A DNA stretch of 64,000 bases from NCBI GenBank assembly GCA_003194435.1, contig PQXC01000002.1, positions 33,034 to 97,033 of the forward strand. Direction: 5' to 3'. The DNA is from Candidatus Methanophagaceae archaeon (GTDB lineage: Archaea; Halobacteriota; Syntropharchaeia; Alkanophagales; Methanospirareceae). The notes under the pieces were generated by a model. The model was not told the origin of the DNA. It searched no databases and saw nothing but the letters and a program-made list of their open reading frames with translations. The position numbers and the translations under genes were made by a program. Positions 17,433 to 26,700 of this stretch are shown here, piece after piece. The stretch's first letter is position 1, and each line of letters opens with the position of its first letter.

Positions 17433-19754
17433 ATGAGTTTGGAAGGACCGGGTAGTGGGGATGGTAAGCGGCAGTTACTCCTGTTTAAGGTCACAGATGC
17501 TGCCGGCAGGGCAAAGAACCTCGATGAACTATTCCGCTCTGTCCATGAGTATCTGAACGAGCTTATGAAAAACATCAGCATCTGTATCATTCTCTACGAT
17601 GCTAAAAAGGAATCTTTGAATCTGGTTTATCCTGCGAATGTGAACGAGAAGAGCTCCTTTAGTCCATGGTGGAGAACTCTCGCATCCTATCTAATAAAGG
17701 AAGGGAAACCGCTTATCGCCACCACGGAACTCATCAGCAGATTTGCTCATGAGAAGGCTGAGGCACTACCCGCGGTCTTGCTTGGCACACCTTTAAGAGT
17801 AAAGGATAAGGTCATGGGCGTTATGTGCCTATTTAACTACCATGATGCATCCACGTATTCGGATGAGGACCTGGAGATGCTCAAATTCGTAGCTGACCAG
17901 ATAGCCATTGCGATAGAGCGAAAGCAGATGGAAGACGCGTTGCGGGAGTCGAAGGAGAAATACTTAAGTCTGATGAATGATGCTATTGGCTCGTTATCCA
18001 GCGGTATTATCATCCTTGATGACCATTTCCGGGTCGTATGGGTTAACCATGCAATAGAAGAGTTCTTTGGAATCGAGCGAGATGCCATTATTGGGATGGA
18101 TAAGCGACGGTTGATAAAAGAGAAGATAAAGTACATCTTTGAAGAGCCAGAAAAGTTTGAACGTGTAGTACTCAGTACATATGACAATAATACATACATC
18201 GAACAGTTTGAGTGTCATGTGCTCCCGGGAGTAAATAGAAGAGAGCGATTCCTTGAGCACTGGAGCACCCCTATAAGGACAGGTGTATTCGCAGGTGGGA
18301 GAATAGAGCATTATCATGACATCACAGCGCGAAAACGAATTGAGCAGAGACTGGCAGCGCAGGAGAAGAATCTCAGTCTTGTATTCGATAACCTGCTGGA
18401 TGGGATCCTGATAGTTGATTATGACGGTAGGATACTCAAATATAACTCCGTTCTCGCAGCGATGTTTGAGGTAGAGCCTGAAGAGATGATAGGGAGGAAT
18501 ATACTCGAATTAGTGGCACCTGAATCCCGCGATGCGGTGAGGGAAATCCTCAAAGATGTGCGCGCGGGGCGAGGTGGCCATCCAGGCACTTATCGTGTGA
18601 TAAACCGATCAGGACGAGAATTCTGGGTTGAATGGCTCGGAACTGACATGATCTATGAGGGGCGGCATGTGAACCTCGTCTCTATAAGGGACATCACCAG
18701 GCGGAGATATATGGAGAAGGAGTTGAAAGAAGCAAGTGAATTCCTCGAGAATGTCATTGATAACATCCCGGATACTATCACCATCAAGGATTCAAAACAC
18801 CGCCTCGTTATGGTCAATAAGGCATATTGTGAGATAACGGGGCTCAAGAAGGAAGAAGTGATAGGGAAGACGGTGTATCGTGATAAAGACGAAGAGGTAT
18901 TTCAGACGAAGAGGGTGGTAAATATCCCCGAACGGACCTATACTGACAGAGCCGGTAAACGGCATTATGTATCGGTAAAGAAAGCGCCATTGGTGAATGA
19001 AGCAGGAGAAATAACCCATGTCCTGACGATAAGTCATGATATTACCGGGTTAAAGGAGGCAGAGAAGGAGCTGGAGGCGAAGAATAAAGAGCTTGAGCAG
19101 TTTACCTATACAGTGTCGCATGACCTCAGAGCACCCCTATTGACAATTCAGGGCTTTATACACCTGCTTCGCGAAGATTTGAAACGAAACGAGCAAGATA
19201 AGGTGGATAAAGAGCTCAAATACATAGAGGATGCCGCGAAGAAGATGGAGAAGCTCCTCAATGACACCCTGCAACTCTCACGTATCGGTCGCGTGATGAA
19301 TCCACCCGAAGAGGTACCATTTGGTGAGATTATAAATGAAGCGCTGGAGCAAACAAGGCAGCAGATTGAATCAAGCGGTGTGAAGATCACAGTAGCTGAT
19401 GATTTCCCTGTCGTTCATGTTGACCGTATGAGAATAGTTGAGGTGCTGGTGAACCTCATAACGAACAGCATAAAATATATGGGCGATCAACCGCATCCGG
19501 AGATATTTATCGGTTATCGGAAGGATGATGACGAAGTTGTCTTCTTCGTGCGGGACAATGGCATAGGGATAGACAGGAGTCAGCATGAGAAGGTATTTGA
19601 GCTTTTCTATAAGCTCGATAGCAATACCAATGGTACAGGTGCCGGGCTCGCCATTGTGAAGAAGATAATAGAGGTACATGGGGGACGCGTCTGGATTGAA
19701 TCCGAACTGGGACAGGGGTGTACCGTTTGCTTTACACTCCCTGTAGCCGGCTGA
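17433..19754 (+). CDS. Soluble sensor histidine kinase (GAF, three PAS, HisKA, HATPase)
   Basis: A cytoplasmic sensor kinase of 773 residues with no membrane segment. A GAF domain covers about residues 20-168 (GTPLRVKDKVMGVMCLF). PAS domains follow at roughly 175-295, 300-425 and 435-550, each ending with a PAC-like stretch (for example VNLVSIRDITRRR). The HisKA box is YTVSHDLRAPLLTIQGF with the phospho-acceptor His563. The ATPase has the N box NLITNSIKYMG, G1 DNGIGID and G2 GTGAGLAIVKKI. It is divergent from a FilR1-type regulator, recalling FilI/FilR control of methanogenesis genes, although FilI itself is membrane bound. No adjacent receiver-domain gene exists. Confidence 0.9.
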   Translation: MSLEGPGSGDGKRQLLLFKVTDAAGRAKNLDELFRSVHEYLNELMKNISICIILYDAKKESLNLVYPANVNEKSSFSPWWRTLASYLIKEGKPLIATTELISRFAHEKAEALPAVLLGTPLRVKDKVMGVMCLFNYHDASTYSDEDLEMLKFVADQIAIAIERKQMEDALRESKEKYLSLMNDAIGSLSSGIIILDDHFRVVWVNHAIEEFFGIERDAIIGMDKRRLIKEKIKYIFEEPEKFERVVLSTYDNNTYIEQFECHVLPGVNRRERFLEHWSTPIRTGVFAGGRIEHYHDITARKRIEQRLAAQEKNLSLVFDNLLDGILIVDYDGRILKYNSVLAAMFEVEPEEMIGRNILELVAPESRDAVREILKDVRAGRGGHPGTYRVINRSGREFWVEWLGTDMIYEGRHVNLVSIRDITRRRYMEKELKEASEFLENVIDNIPDTITIKDSKHRLVMVNKAYCEITGLKKEEVIGKTVYRDKDEEVFQTKRVVNIPERTYTDRAGKRHYVSVKKAPLVNEAGEITHVLTISHDITGLKEAEKELEAKNKELEQFTYTVSHDLRAPLLTIQGFIHLLREDLKRNEQDKVDKELKYIEDAAKKMEKLLNDTLQLSRIGRVMNPPEEVPFGEIINEALEQTRQQIESSGVKITVADDFPVVHVDRMRIVEVLVNLITNSIKYMGDQPHPEIFIGYRKDDDEVVFFVRDNGIGIDRSQHEKVFELFYKLDSNTNGTGAGLAIVKKIIEVHGGRVWIESELGQGCTVCFTLPVAG

Positions 19755-19828
19755 ACAATATTTTTATCGCCGCAATCTCCACTCCCCATACCATACCTCC
19801 TGTAAAAAATACGATATTGGATTGGAAA

Positions 19829-19845
19829 CGAAAGGTATATATATG
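19829..19845 (+). promoter_or_regulatory. BRE/TATA promoter of the repeat surface protein gene
   Basis: CGAAAGGTATATATATG is a near-ideal archaeal BRE plus TATA box. A start about 27 bases past the TATA centre falls near 19866, exactly at the ATG of a 12-codon leader frame. Confidence 0.65.
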
Positions 19846-19865
19846 TACTATAGCGTTTATTTCCA

Positions 19866-19904
19866 ATGCATGAGATAGTGCGAGGGGGAGAAAGAGGGGG
19901 ATGA
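19866..19904 (+). other. Possible 12-codon leader ORF before the surface protein gene
   Basis: ATGCAT opens a 12-codon frame reading MHEIVRGGERGG and stopping at TGA 19902-19904. Its ATG coincides with the predicted transcription start, and its last codons contain the GAGGGGG purine run. A second micro-frame (ATG 19901, MKWDRK) ends in the ATGA overlap with the main start at 19918. It could couple translation or simply be the purine-rich leader. Confidence 0.3.
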
Positions 19905-19917
19905 AATGGGATAGAAA

Positions 19918-22179
19918 ATGAAACAAATCGTGATTGCTACTATATTATTGGTCGCTTTTGCTGGCACTGTATCCGTATCCGTATCCGTGGCATCCGCAGC
20001 CGCGGCGCTAACTGTAACACCGGGGCAGGTGAAGCAGGGTGAGTTCGTTACCATAGAAGGCACGGGCTTTCCGGCTAACAGTTCGGTTGCTCTACATTGT
20101 GCCATCTCTAATTTTACGATACCCGTATCTCCAGCGGGGCAGTATGAATACGGGTTCTATGGACTGAATATCTCTACTCAAAATACGAGTTTCGTGCTGC
20201 GCCTCCATGGGGTGCAGAACGATACGGAGATAGTAATAAATACCTCTTCTATATCTTTAGTATTGAATAAAACCCGGTCATATCCATGGCTTAATTTCTA
20301 CCATGATGAGCAGAACCATACCACGGAGATAAACTCAACATCGAAAATACCTCCGGGCAGGTATAATATAACATTACGGGGGACTGCTGAAGCTGAAGGG
20401 AACGCTGAGGCTGTGTATATTGACCTTACAATCACCGATGAAGTTATGACCGACGCATCGGGTGGATTCCGCATAATAATTGATACTCATGGGATACCTC
20501 CCGGGCAATATAATATAACCGCCGATAGCTATAATGCCTCATTCACCTTAACTCCTAAACTGAGTGTAATACCATCAATGGTGGCATCAGGTGAGTTCGT
20601 TACCGTAGAAGGCACGGGCTTTCCGGCTAACAGTTCGGTTGCTCTACATTGTGCCATCTCTAATTTTACGATACCCGTATCTCCAGCGGAGGGATATAAA
20701 TATGAATACAGTCTATATGGACTGAATATCTCTGCTCAAAATACGAGTTTCGTGCTGCGCCTCCATGGGGTGCAGAACGATACGGAGATGGTAATAAATA
20801 CCTCTTCTATATCTTTAGTATTGAATAAAACCAATTCATGGCTTAATTTCTACTATGATGAGCAGAACCATACAACGGAGATAAGCTCAACATCGAAAAT
20901 ACCTCCGGGTAAGTATAATATAACATTGCGTGGTACTGCTGAAGCTGAAGGGAACGCTGAGGCTGTGTATGTTGACCTTACAATCACCGATGAAGTCATG
21001 ACCGACGCATCGGGTGGATTCTGCATAATAATTGATACTCATGGGATACCTCCCGGGCAATATAATATAACCGCCGATGGCTATAATGCCTCATTCACCT
21101 TAACTACCCCTAAACTGAGTATAATACCATCAACGGTGGCATCAGGTGAGTTCGTTACCATAGAGGGCACGGGCTTTCCTCATAAACCGATAACCCTGAG
21201 TTGCACCGTCACAAATCACACAATAAACGTCTCAGAAGGAGAATATAAGGACAAATTAGAGGATTTTAATATATCTTATCGGAACACAAGTTTATTACTC
21301 AGGGTGCATGGAGTAAAAAATGATATTGCTATACGGATACCCGTCTGGATAAACTGGCGAATAAACAAAGACAGCTTCGAGAAATTAGGGTTTGTATTCC
21401 GCTATTACGCCAATAACAGCACGGCTACGGTATATCATGGAATGCCTATACCAACAGGAATCTATGATATAGAGGTGAGGGGGACTGCAATAGATCCAAA
21501 TGCTACTACTGTTTCGCTTGATGTAGCTGTTGATATGATGAATATCATGCCAGATGAGACAGGAACTTTCCGCATAACCATTGATACCCATGGGATACCT
21601 CCCGGGCAATATAATATAACCGCCAAAACCGCCGATGGCGATAAATATAACGCCACACTCTTAATAAAACCTTCTCCTGCACCCACACCCACTCCGACAC
21701 CCACACCAACTCCCTCACCAACTCCAACCCTCTCTCCAACACCAACACCCCGACCAGGAGTCGCCGGTGGCGGTGGTGGCGGCGGAGCACTCCTTGATAG
21801 CGATGGCGATGGCATCACAGATATAATGGAGATGCTTAAAGGCACCGACCCGGAAGACCCATGTGATCCCAATCCAAACTGTGTAGCATGTCTGGCTTCT
21901 CGACCAACAACTCCTGCTCCTGCACCATCCTCTGAGGAGGTATGGGTACCGGAACTGAGTCCGAGTCCTGTACCAGTAACTACACCAACTCCTGGGCTAT
22001 CAGGGTTAACGCCAACACCCGTATTCCCGATGTTCGATGGTCTGTCCAGAACGATACTCCTAATTGTGGTAATTGCTGCTGTGATCACACTCATGTTCAT
22101 CGTTGCTTATCTTTATCGTAGATATAAAGAGACAGAAGAGGGTGGTACTGGTAAGAAAGAGAAGATTATATGGCGCTGA
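19918..22179 (+). CDS. Large surface protein with three tandem repeats, Pro/Thr stalk, calcium-type motif and C-terminal anchor
   Basis: A secreted, membrane-anchored protein of 753 residues. A signal peptide (about 1-28) precedes three repeats of about 185 residues starting near 31, 214 and 399. Each opens with a phrase like GEFVTIEGTGFP and ends with GIPPGQYNITA. The first two copies are nearly identical, the third has diverged. Then come a Thr/Pro stalk (about 580-610), a Gly run, and DSDGDGITDIMEMLKGTDPE, a thrombospondin type 3/EF-like calcium loop. A second Pro-rich stretch leads to a membrane helix (about 707-730) with a basic tail. Many NXT/S sequons suggest glycosylation. The truncated gene at the right edge shares the repeat fold. 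Likely S-layer or adhesin-like; its partner is unknown. Confidence 0.85.
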   Translation: MKQIVIATILLVAFAGTVSVSVSVASAAAALTVTPGQVKQGEFVTIEGTGFPANSSVALHCAISNFTIPVSPAGQYEYGFYGLNISTQNTSFVLRLHGVQNDTEIVINTSSISLVLNKTRSYPWLNFYHDEQNHTTEINSTSKIPPGRYNITLRGTAEAEGNAEAVYIDLTITDEVMTDASGGFRIIIDTHGIPPGQYNITADSYNASFTLTPKLSVIPSMVASGEFVTVEGTGFPANSSVALHCAISNFTIPVSPAEGYKYEYSLYGLNISAQNTSFVLRLHGVQNDTEMVINTSSISLVLNKTNSWLNFYYDEQNHTTEISSTSKIPPGKYNITLRGTAEAEGNAEAVYVDLTITDEVMTDASGGFCIIIDTHGIPPGQYNITADGYNASFTLTTPKLSIIPSTVASGEFVTIEGTGFPHKPITLSCTVTNHTINVSEGEYKDKLEDFNISYRNTSLLLRVHGVKNDIAIRIPVWINWRINKDSFEKLGFVFRYYANNSTATVYHGMPIPTGIYDIEVRGTAIDPNATTVSLDVAVDMMNIMPDETGTFRITIDTHGIPPGQYNITAKTADGDKYNATLLIKPSPAPTPTPTPTPTPSPTPTLSPTPTPRPGVAGGGGGGGALLDSDGDGITDIMEMLKGTDPEDPCDPNPNCVACLASRPTTPAPAPSSEEVWVPELSPSPVPVTTPTPGLSGLTPTPVFPMFDGLSRTILLIVVIAAVITLMFIVAYLYRRYKETEEGGTGKKEKIIWR
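19969..19990 (+). repeat. Hexanucleotide repeat GTATCC in signal peptide
   Basis: Three and a half copies of GTATCC encode the alternating Val-Ser run of the signal peptide. The same hexamer family, on the opposite strand, recurs at 58611-58638. Confidence 0.6.
20010..21650 (+). repeat. Three tandem ~550-bp coding repeats
   Basis: Units begin near 20010, 20557 and 21111. Units one and two share long identical stretches, for example about 20041-20137 against 20592-20688 with almost no change. Unit three keeps only the start (GAGTTCGTTACCAT) and the end (GGGATACCTCCCGGGCAATA). This indicates a recent duplication of unit one or two. Confidence 0.85.
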
Positions 22180-23075
22180 AAGAAGTGATTGGCATCGGTG
22201 CTTTAAATTACGATGTCCTGTATGTTGTGGAGCAGATAGCAGGACCAGGTGAAGAGGTCGGCATCATAGATATAAATAAGGCACCAGGTGGCTCAGCTGC
22301 AAATACAATTGTTGCTCTGGCGCGGCTTGGTATTGATACCGGCTTCGTTGGCGTGCTTGGTAATGATAATGAGGGCGATATAGTCCTCGACGCATTCATG
22401 AGAGAAGGCGTTGACGTCATGATAAAGAGGGTTGATGGCTCTACCGGTGCTGCAATAGGATTTATAGATTCTAAAGGAGAGAGGACTCTCTATATCTATC
22501 CTGGTGTGAATGATAAACTTCGTATCAATGATATAGATATGGAGTTCGTAGCGAATTCTAAATTTGTACACATGAGCTCTTTCGTGAATCGAGCACAACT
22601 GGAGATGCTATGCGAACTGGCAACGCAACTGAAAGAATCGAAATCGAAACTCAGTTTCAGCCCCGGAATGTTATGCTCCAGGTATGAACTCGCCGATTTG
22701 TACACCATCATAGAACGAAGTGAAGTGGTCTTCCTCAGTGAGAATGAGTTAGAATCGCTGATATCGGGCGACAATTATGAGCATCGTGCCTCTAAGCTAC
22801 TCGATATCGGTGCATCCATTGTATGTGTCACACTCGGTGAGCGAGGTTGTTATGTAGTGAATACAGCGGGCGAATCGCATCTGGTGGAGGCATATCCGAC
22901 AGCCGATGTCGTGGACACAACAGGCGCGGGTGATGCATTTGCTGCCGGGTTCCTGTATGGACTGCTTTATAGCAAGAGCATATACGAGTGTGCTCGAGCT
23001 GGTAATCTACTTGCTTCTTACTGCATTCGCAAATACGGCAGTAGAGATGGATTGCCTTATTCACTCACGCTTTAG
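22170..23075 (+). CDS. PfkB/ribokinase family kinase
   Basis: A sugar or nucleoside kinase of the PfkB superfamily, 301 residues. The N-terminal signature is KAPGGSAANTIVALARLG (about 32-49) and the C-terminal one DTTGAGDAFAAGFLYGLL (about 249-266) with the catalytic Asp in GAGD. Substrate is not fixed by sequence; archaeal members act on ADP-dependent sugars, ribose, adenosine or cytidine. ATG 22170 overlaps the end of the surface protein gene by 10 bases, so they are cotranscribed, although no functional link is evident. Confidence 0.88.
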   Translation: MALKEVIGIGALNYDVLYVVEQIAGPGEEVGIIDINKAPGGSAANTIVALARLGIDTGFVGVLGNDNEGDIVLDAFMREGVDVMIKRVDGSTGAAIGFIDSKGERTLYIYPGVNDKLRINDIDMEFVANSKFVHMSSFVNRAQLEMLCELATQLKESKSKLSFSPGMLCSRYELADLYTIIERSEVVFLSENELESLISGDNYEHRASKLLDIGASIVCVTLGERGCYVVNTAGESHLVEAYPTADVVDTTGAGDAFAAGFLYGLLYSKSIYECARAGNLLASYCIRKYGSRDGLPYSLTL

Positions 23076-23131
23076 TTTCTTGTTCCAAGCCCGCCTTTAG
23101 AAATAAAAGGAGCAATTTAATCACACTGGGG

Positions 23132-23577
23132 GTGATTACAGGCGTAGCAATATTGGCATTAAAAACGGGTTTAGGATGCGGTTTCGCCAACTTGGGGAGA
23201 AGAGAGATTGTTTACGTGGCTCTTATTTATTTCATTACCTCTATCGTACTCGGCTATCTGGTAGGTGTTATCCTCTGAATGTAACGCAAAATATACTTGC
23301 AATGGGTGTTACAATGCACCTTATCATCGCAACAGGGCTTGTGTATTTCGGGATAAAAACGAAGAAAGAATGGCTTTCTCGTGGCAATGACCTCTCAAGA
23401 AGAACTTTCCTCTGGCTCTCTGTTCCATGCCCAGTATGTTTAACAGCGACATTTTTAGCCTGTTTGATGCTATCTCGACTTACCAGGATTAGCAATCTGA
23501 GAATAGGCTTTTTGGTGGGCGTGTACCGGCTGACAACGGGTGAGGTAATATACGTGCCGGAAAATGCGACAGAGTAG
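23132..23577 (+). pseudogene. Decayed DUF2162-type membrane transporter
   Basis: Two reading frames together give one membrane protein. From GTG 23132 the frame reads VITGVAILALKTGLGCGFANLG and a second hydrophobic stretch, stopping at TGA 23276-23278. A one-base frame change then continues from 23278 as NVTQNILAMGVTMHLIIATG and includes PCPVCLTATFLACL, typical of the DUF2162 predicted transporter family of methanogens, to TAG 23577. A further hydrophobic piece (LDLFLAGYSTILLAIWIMG) follows from 23613 in another frame, so the C-terminus is also broken. No clear start or ribosome site remains. It lies between the PfkB and CobN genes. Confidence 0.65.
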
Positions 23578-23736
23578 AATTAACTGACCACAACTACAAG
23601 CCAAACCAAAATTAGATCTCTTTCTCGCTGGATATTCCACAATTTTGTTAGCTATCTGGATTATGGGTTTTATCCTGAAATTAAAAATAGAAACTTTTAT
23701 ATGCCATTTCCAGGACTACCTCCCATTTGAGGTAAA

Positions 23737-26700
23737 ATGAAGAATAAGTGCATGCAGTTAGCTGCTGGGTTGGTATTGGTGTTGTTCGTTGCGCAAGTGT
23801 TCGTGCCATTAGCGATTACATATGCGCAGTCGGAAGGTAATGAGACAGTAATGGATGGGAATGGAAACTTGGCATTTTCCACGAATGTATCAGAGAATAT
23901 CACGGTGAAGACCGCCGATGAAGAACCGGATAAGAATAGAATAACATTTGTGCTCGGAACGGATGAGAACCTGGCATCGCTTCTGAATGCCTCAATAAAT
24001 GCTACGGTGAACGCTACAGTAAACATTACGATATACAATGCAACAGAGGCGAAGTCTGCTGATTTCAGTAACGAAAACGTTCTGTTTCTGGCTTCTCTCG
24101 ATAACGAGACCGTTGCGAGTATAAATAGCACGATAAACGAGAGCGCTTATGTCTTCGTGTATAACCTAACGACAAACATAAGCATCGGGAATGTGGATGA
24201 TGTGAACATCACCCGGTACTGGGTGTATGGTGGCGATGAGAACATACTGAATTTGATTTTGTACATGGATAACAAGTTCTACGGCGGTAACGAGTCAATT
24301 GAACCACCAATACCGCCCGAAAGAAGAGTTAATCTCACCATCATCTCTGCCTCTGATTATATTGTATCTGGTATAAGCAAAGTAGTCCAGCAGGACCAAA
24401 TCATCAACGATACGATGAATGTCAAAACGTACCTTGCCTTATCATATCCAAACGTCACACTACCCGATGATCTTGACCTAAGCAACGAAGATGTGATATT
24501 TATAAATCACATCTCGCAACCTGCGGTTGAAAAACTTGTATATACCATAGATAAAGCTAAAGGTAACGGAGCTTATGTCATCACAACCCAATTTGTAGAT
24601 GTATACAACTTCTCAAACGTAAACATCACAAACCATCCATATATAAGTCAATATATTGACAACCCCTGTCAGGAGAATTATAGGCGACTTCTGATGTATC
24701 TGGGCACTCAATTCTGCGGATTGAACGGTGAAATAGAACAGCCTATTGTCATCCCAAACTTTGCGATCTATCATCCGGATTCTGATATAATTTTTGAGGA
24801 CATAGATGAGTATCTTGACTGGTACAGGAATAATACCGGTGCACATCGATATGACCCAGAGAAACCTACAATTGGGATTGTATTTTATAAATCGCATTAT
24901 GTTAAGCATGACTCAAGAGTTGAAGATCTATTGATCCGGAAAATAGAAGGGAAGGACGTCAATGTCATTCCTGTATTCTGTTCGCATCAGTATAACTTCA
25001 AGGATTTCTTCATGAAAGATGGTACAACGATAGCGGATTCCATAATAACATGTAATTACAGGATGAACTGGACAAATTTCACTCAGGGAGTGAAGGATGC
25101 TGAACTTATAAACGTACCATGGCTGCAAGGAATAAATCTCTACCATACGACTCCTGATGAATGGAATACAACGGTTTACGGCGTTCCATCGTATATGTAC
25201 CCTTACGAGATCGCTCAGGCAGAAATGGATGGGATAATTGAACCTATCGTCATTGGTGGAAAAGTAGAAGATGAGGAAGGGAATAAATATTATAAGCCAA
25301 TCGATTATCAAATTGAGTGGCGGGTAGATAGAGCAATTGCATGGGCTAAACTGCACCATAAGGATAATGCAGAGAAAAAGATTGTGATAACGTTCTATAG
25401 CGAAGGCGGTGGCAAAGCCAACCCGGGAGCGGATATCGATTATTATCTCGATGTTCCGGCAAGCCTTGAGAATTTATTGAATGCAATGAAAGATAGAGGA
25501 TACAACGTCGGAACCGAACCGCTACCCAATAAAACAGAGATTGCCAAACTGATACAGGAAGCAAGTAACGTCGGGACATGGGCGCCCGGAGTACTTGAAG
25601 AGCGGGTAAATTCTGGTAGCGTTATATTAATCCCGGAATCGAAGTACCTCGAATGGTTCAATGAACTGCCGCAAGACAAGCAAAAGGATGTTGTAGAACG
25701 CTTTGGTACTCCGCCTGGTGAAATAATGGTCTATGAGAATGAGACTGGAAAGTATATTGTTATACCAAAGATTCAATTTGGTAATATCTTGATTCTACCG
25801 CATCCAACATGGGGATTTCTGCAAAACGATACAACACTCTACCACGATGGCGCAATACCGCCGCATCATGAGTATATTGCTTTCTATTTTTGGATCAACA
25901 GGGAATACCATGCAGATGCGATGCTCACCTTCTTCACCCAAATATCATTAACGCCTGGCAAAATAATCGGACTTTCGAGATATGACTGGGGAGGTATTCT
26001 GCTGCAAGATATGCCACATATTCACCCCCTAAAAGTGGATATGGATTCGGGACTGCGGAACAAGAGACGTGCGAATGCTGTCATTGTGGATTATATAACT
26101 CCTCCGATTGTCACATCAGGACTGTATGAAAACCTGACGATGCTACAGGAAAAAATCTCTCTGTACAATACAGCCGGTAATGAGATGTTAAAGAAGAAAT
26201 ATAAAGACGAGATAATAGACTATTGCAGAAACCTCAGCATCGACCACGATCTGGATGTGAATCTGAGTGAAAAAGCGAGCAATACGACTGCATTTGAAGG
26301 ATTCTTATTGCAATTGAGCGGTTATCTCGAAGAATTGAAGGGCGAATGCATACCTTATGGTTCCCATATTCTGGGCGAGCCACCAGCTGGCGAACAATTA
26401 GTTGCAATGGTAAAATCGATGCTTGGCGACGATTTTGAAACTCATGTATCAGCCGTTAATTCTTCTGAAAATACCACAACCCTACTACTAACCGAGTGCC
26501 TGCTCAACAACCTGACACCGCGTGAAGCACAGAATAATATTCTGGGGCTGGTGACCGACGAGATCACAGACGATCTGAATCTTGCGATAGATTATGCAAA
26601 CAGAATTGATGCATGCAAGATCGAGATATCGAGAATACTGGATGCTTTGGAAGGTAAATATATACCGCCAGGTCCAGGTGATTGCGATCCCGTGCGAAAT

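Noticed and set aside
20010-21650. Considered a CRISPR or other DNA-level array because of long direct repeats
   Set aside because: The repeats are about 550 bp, in frame, and encode protein domains; there are no short repeats with unique spacers.
21462-22100. Long minus-strand frame of 212 codons rich in Gly and Val
   Set aside because: It is the antisense of the Pro/Thr-rich stalk of the surface protein; the Gly-Val run is a product of that composition.
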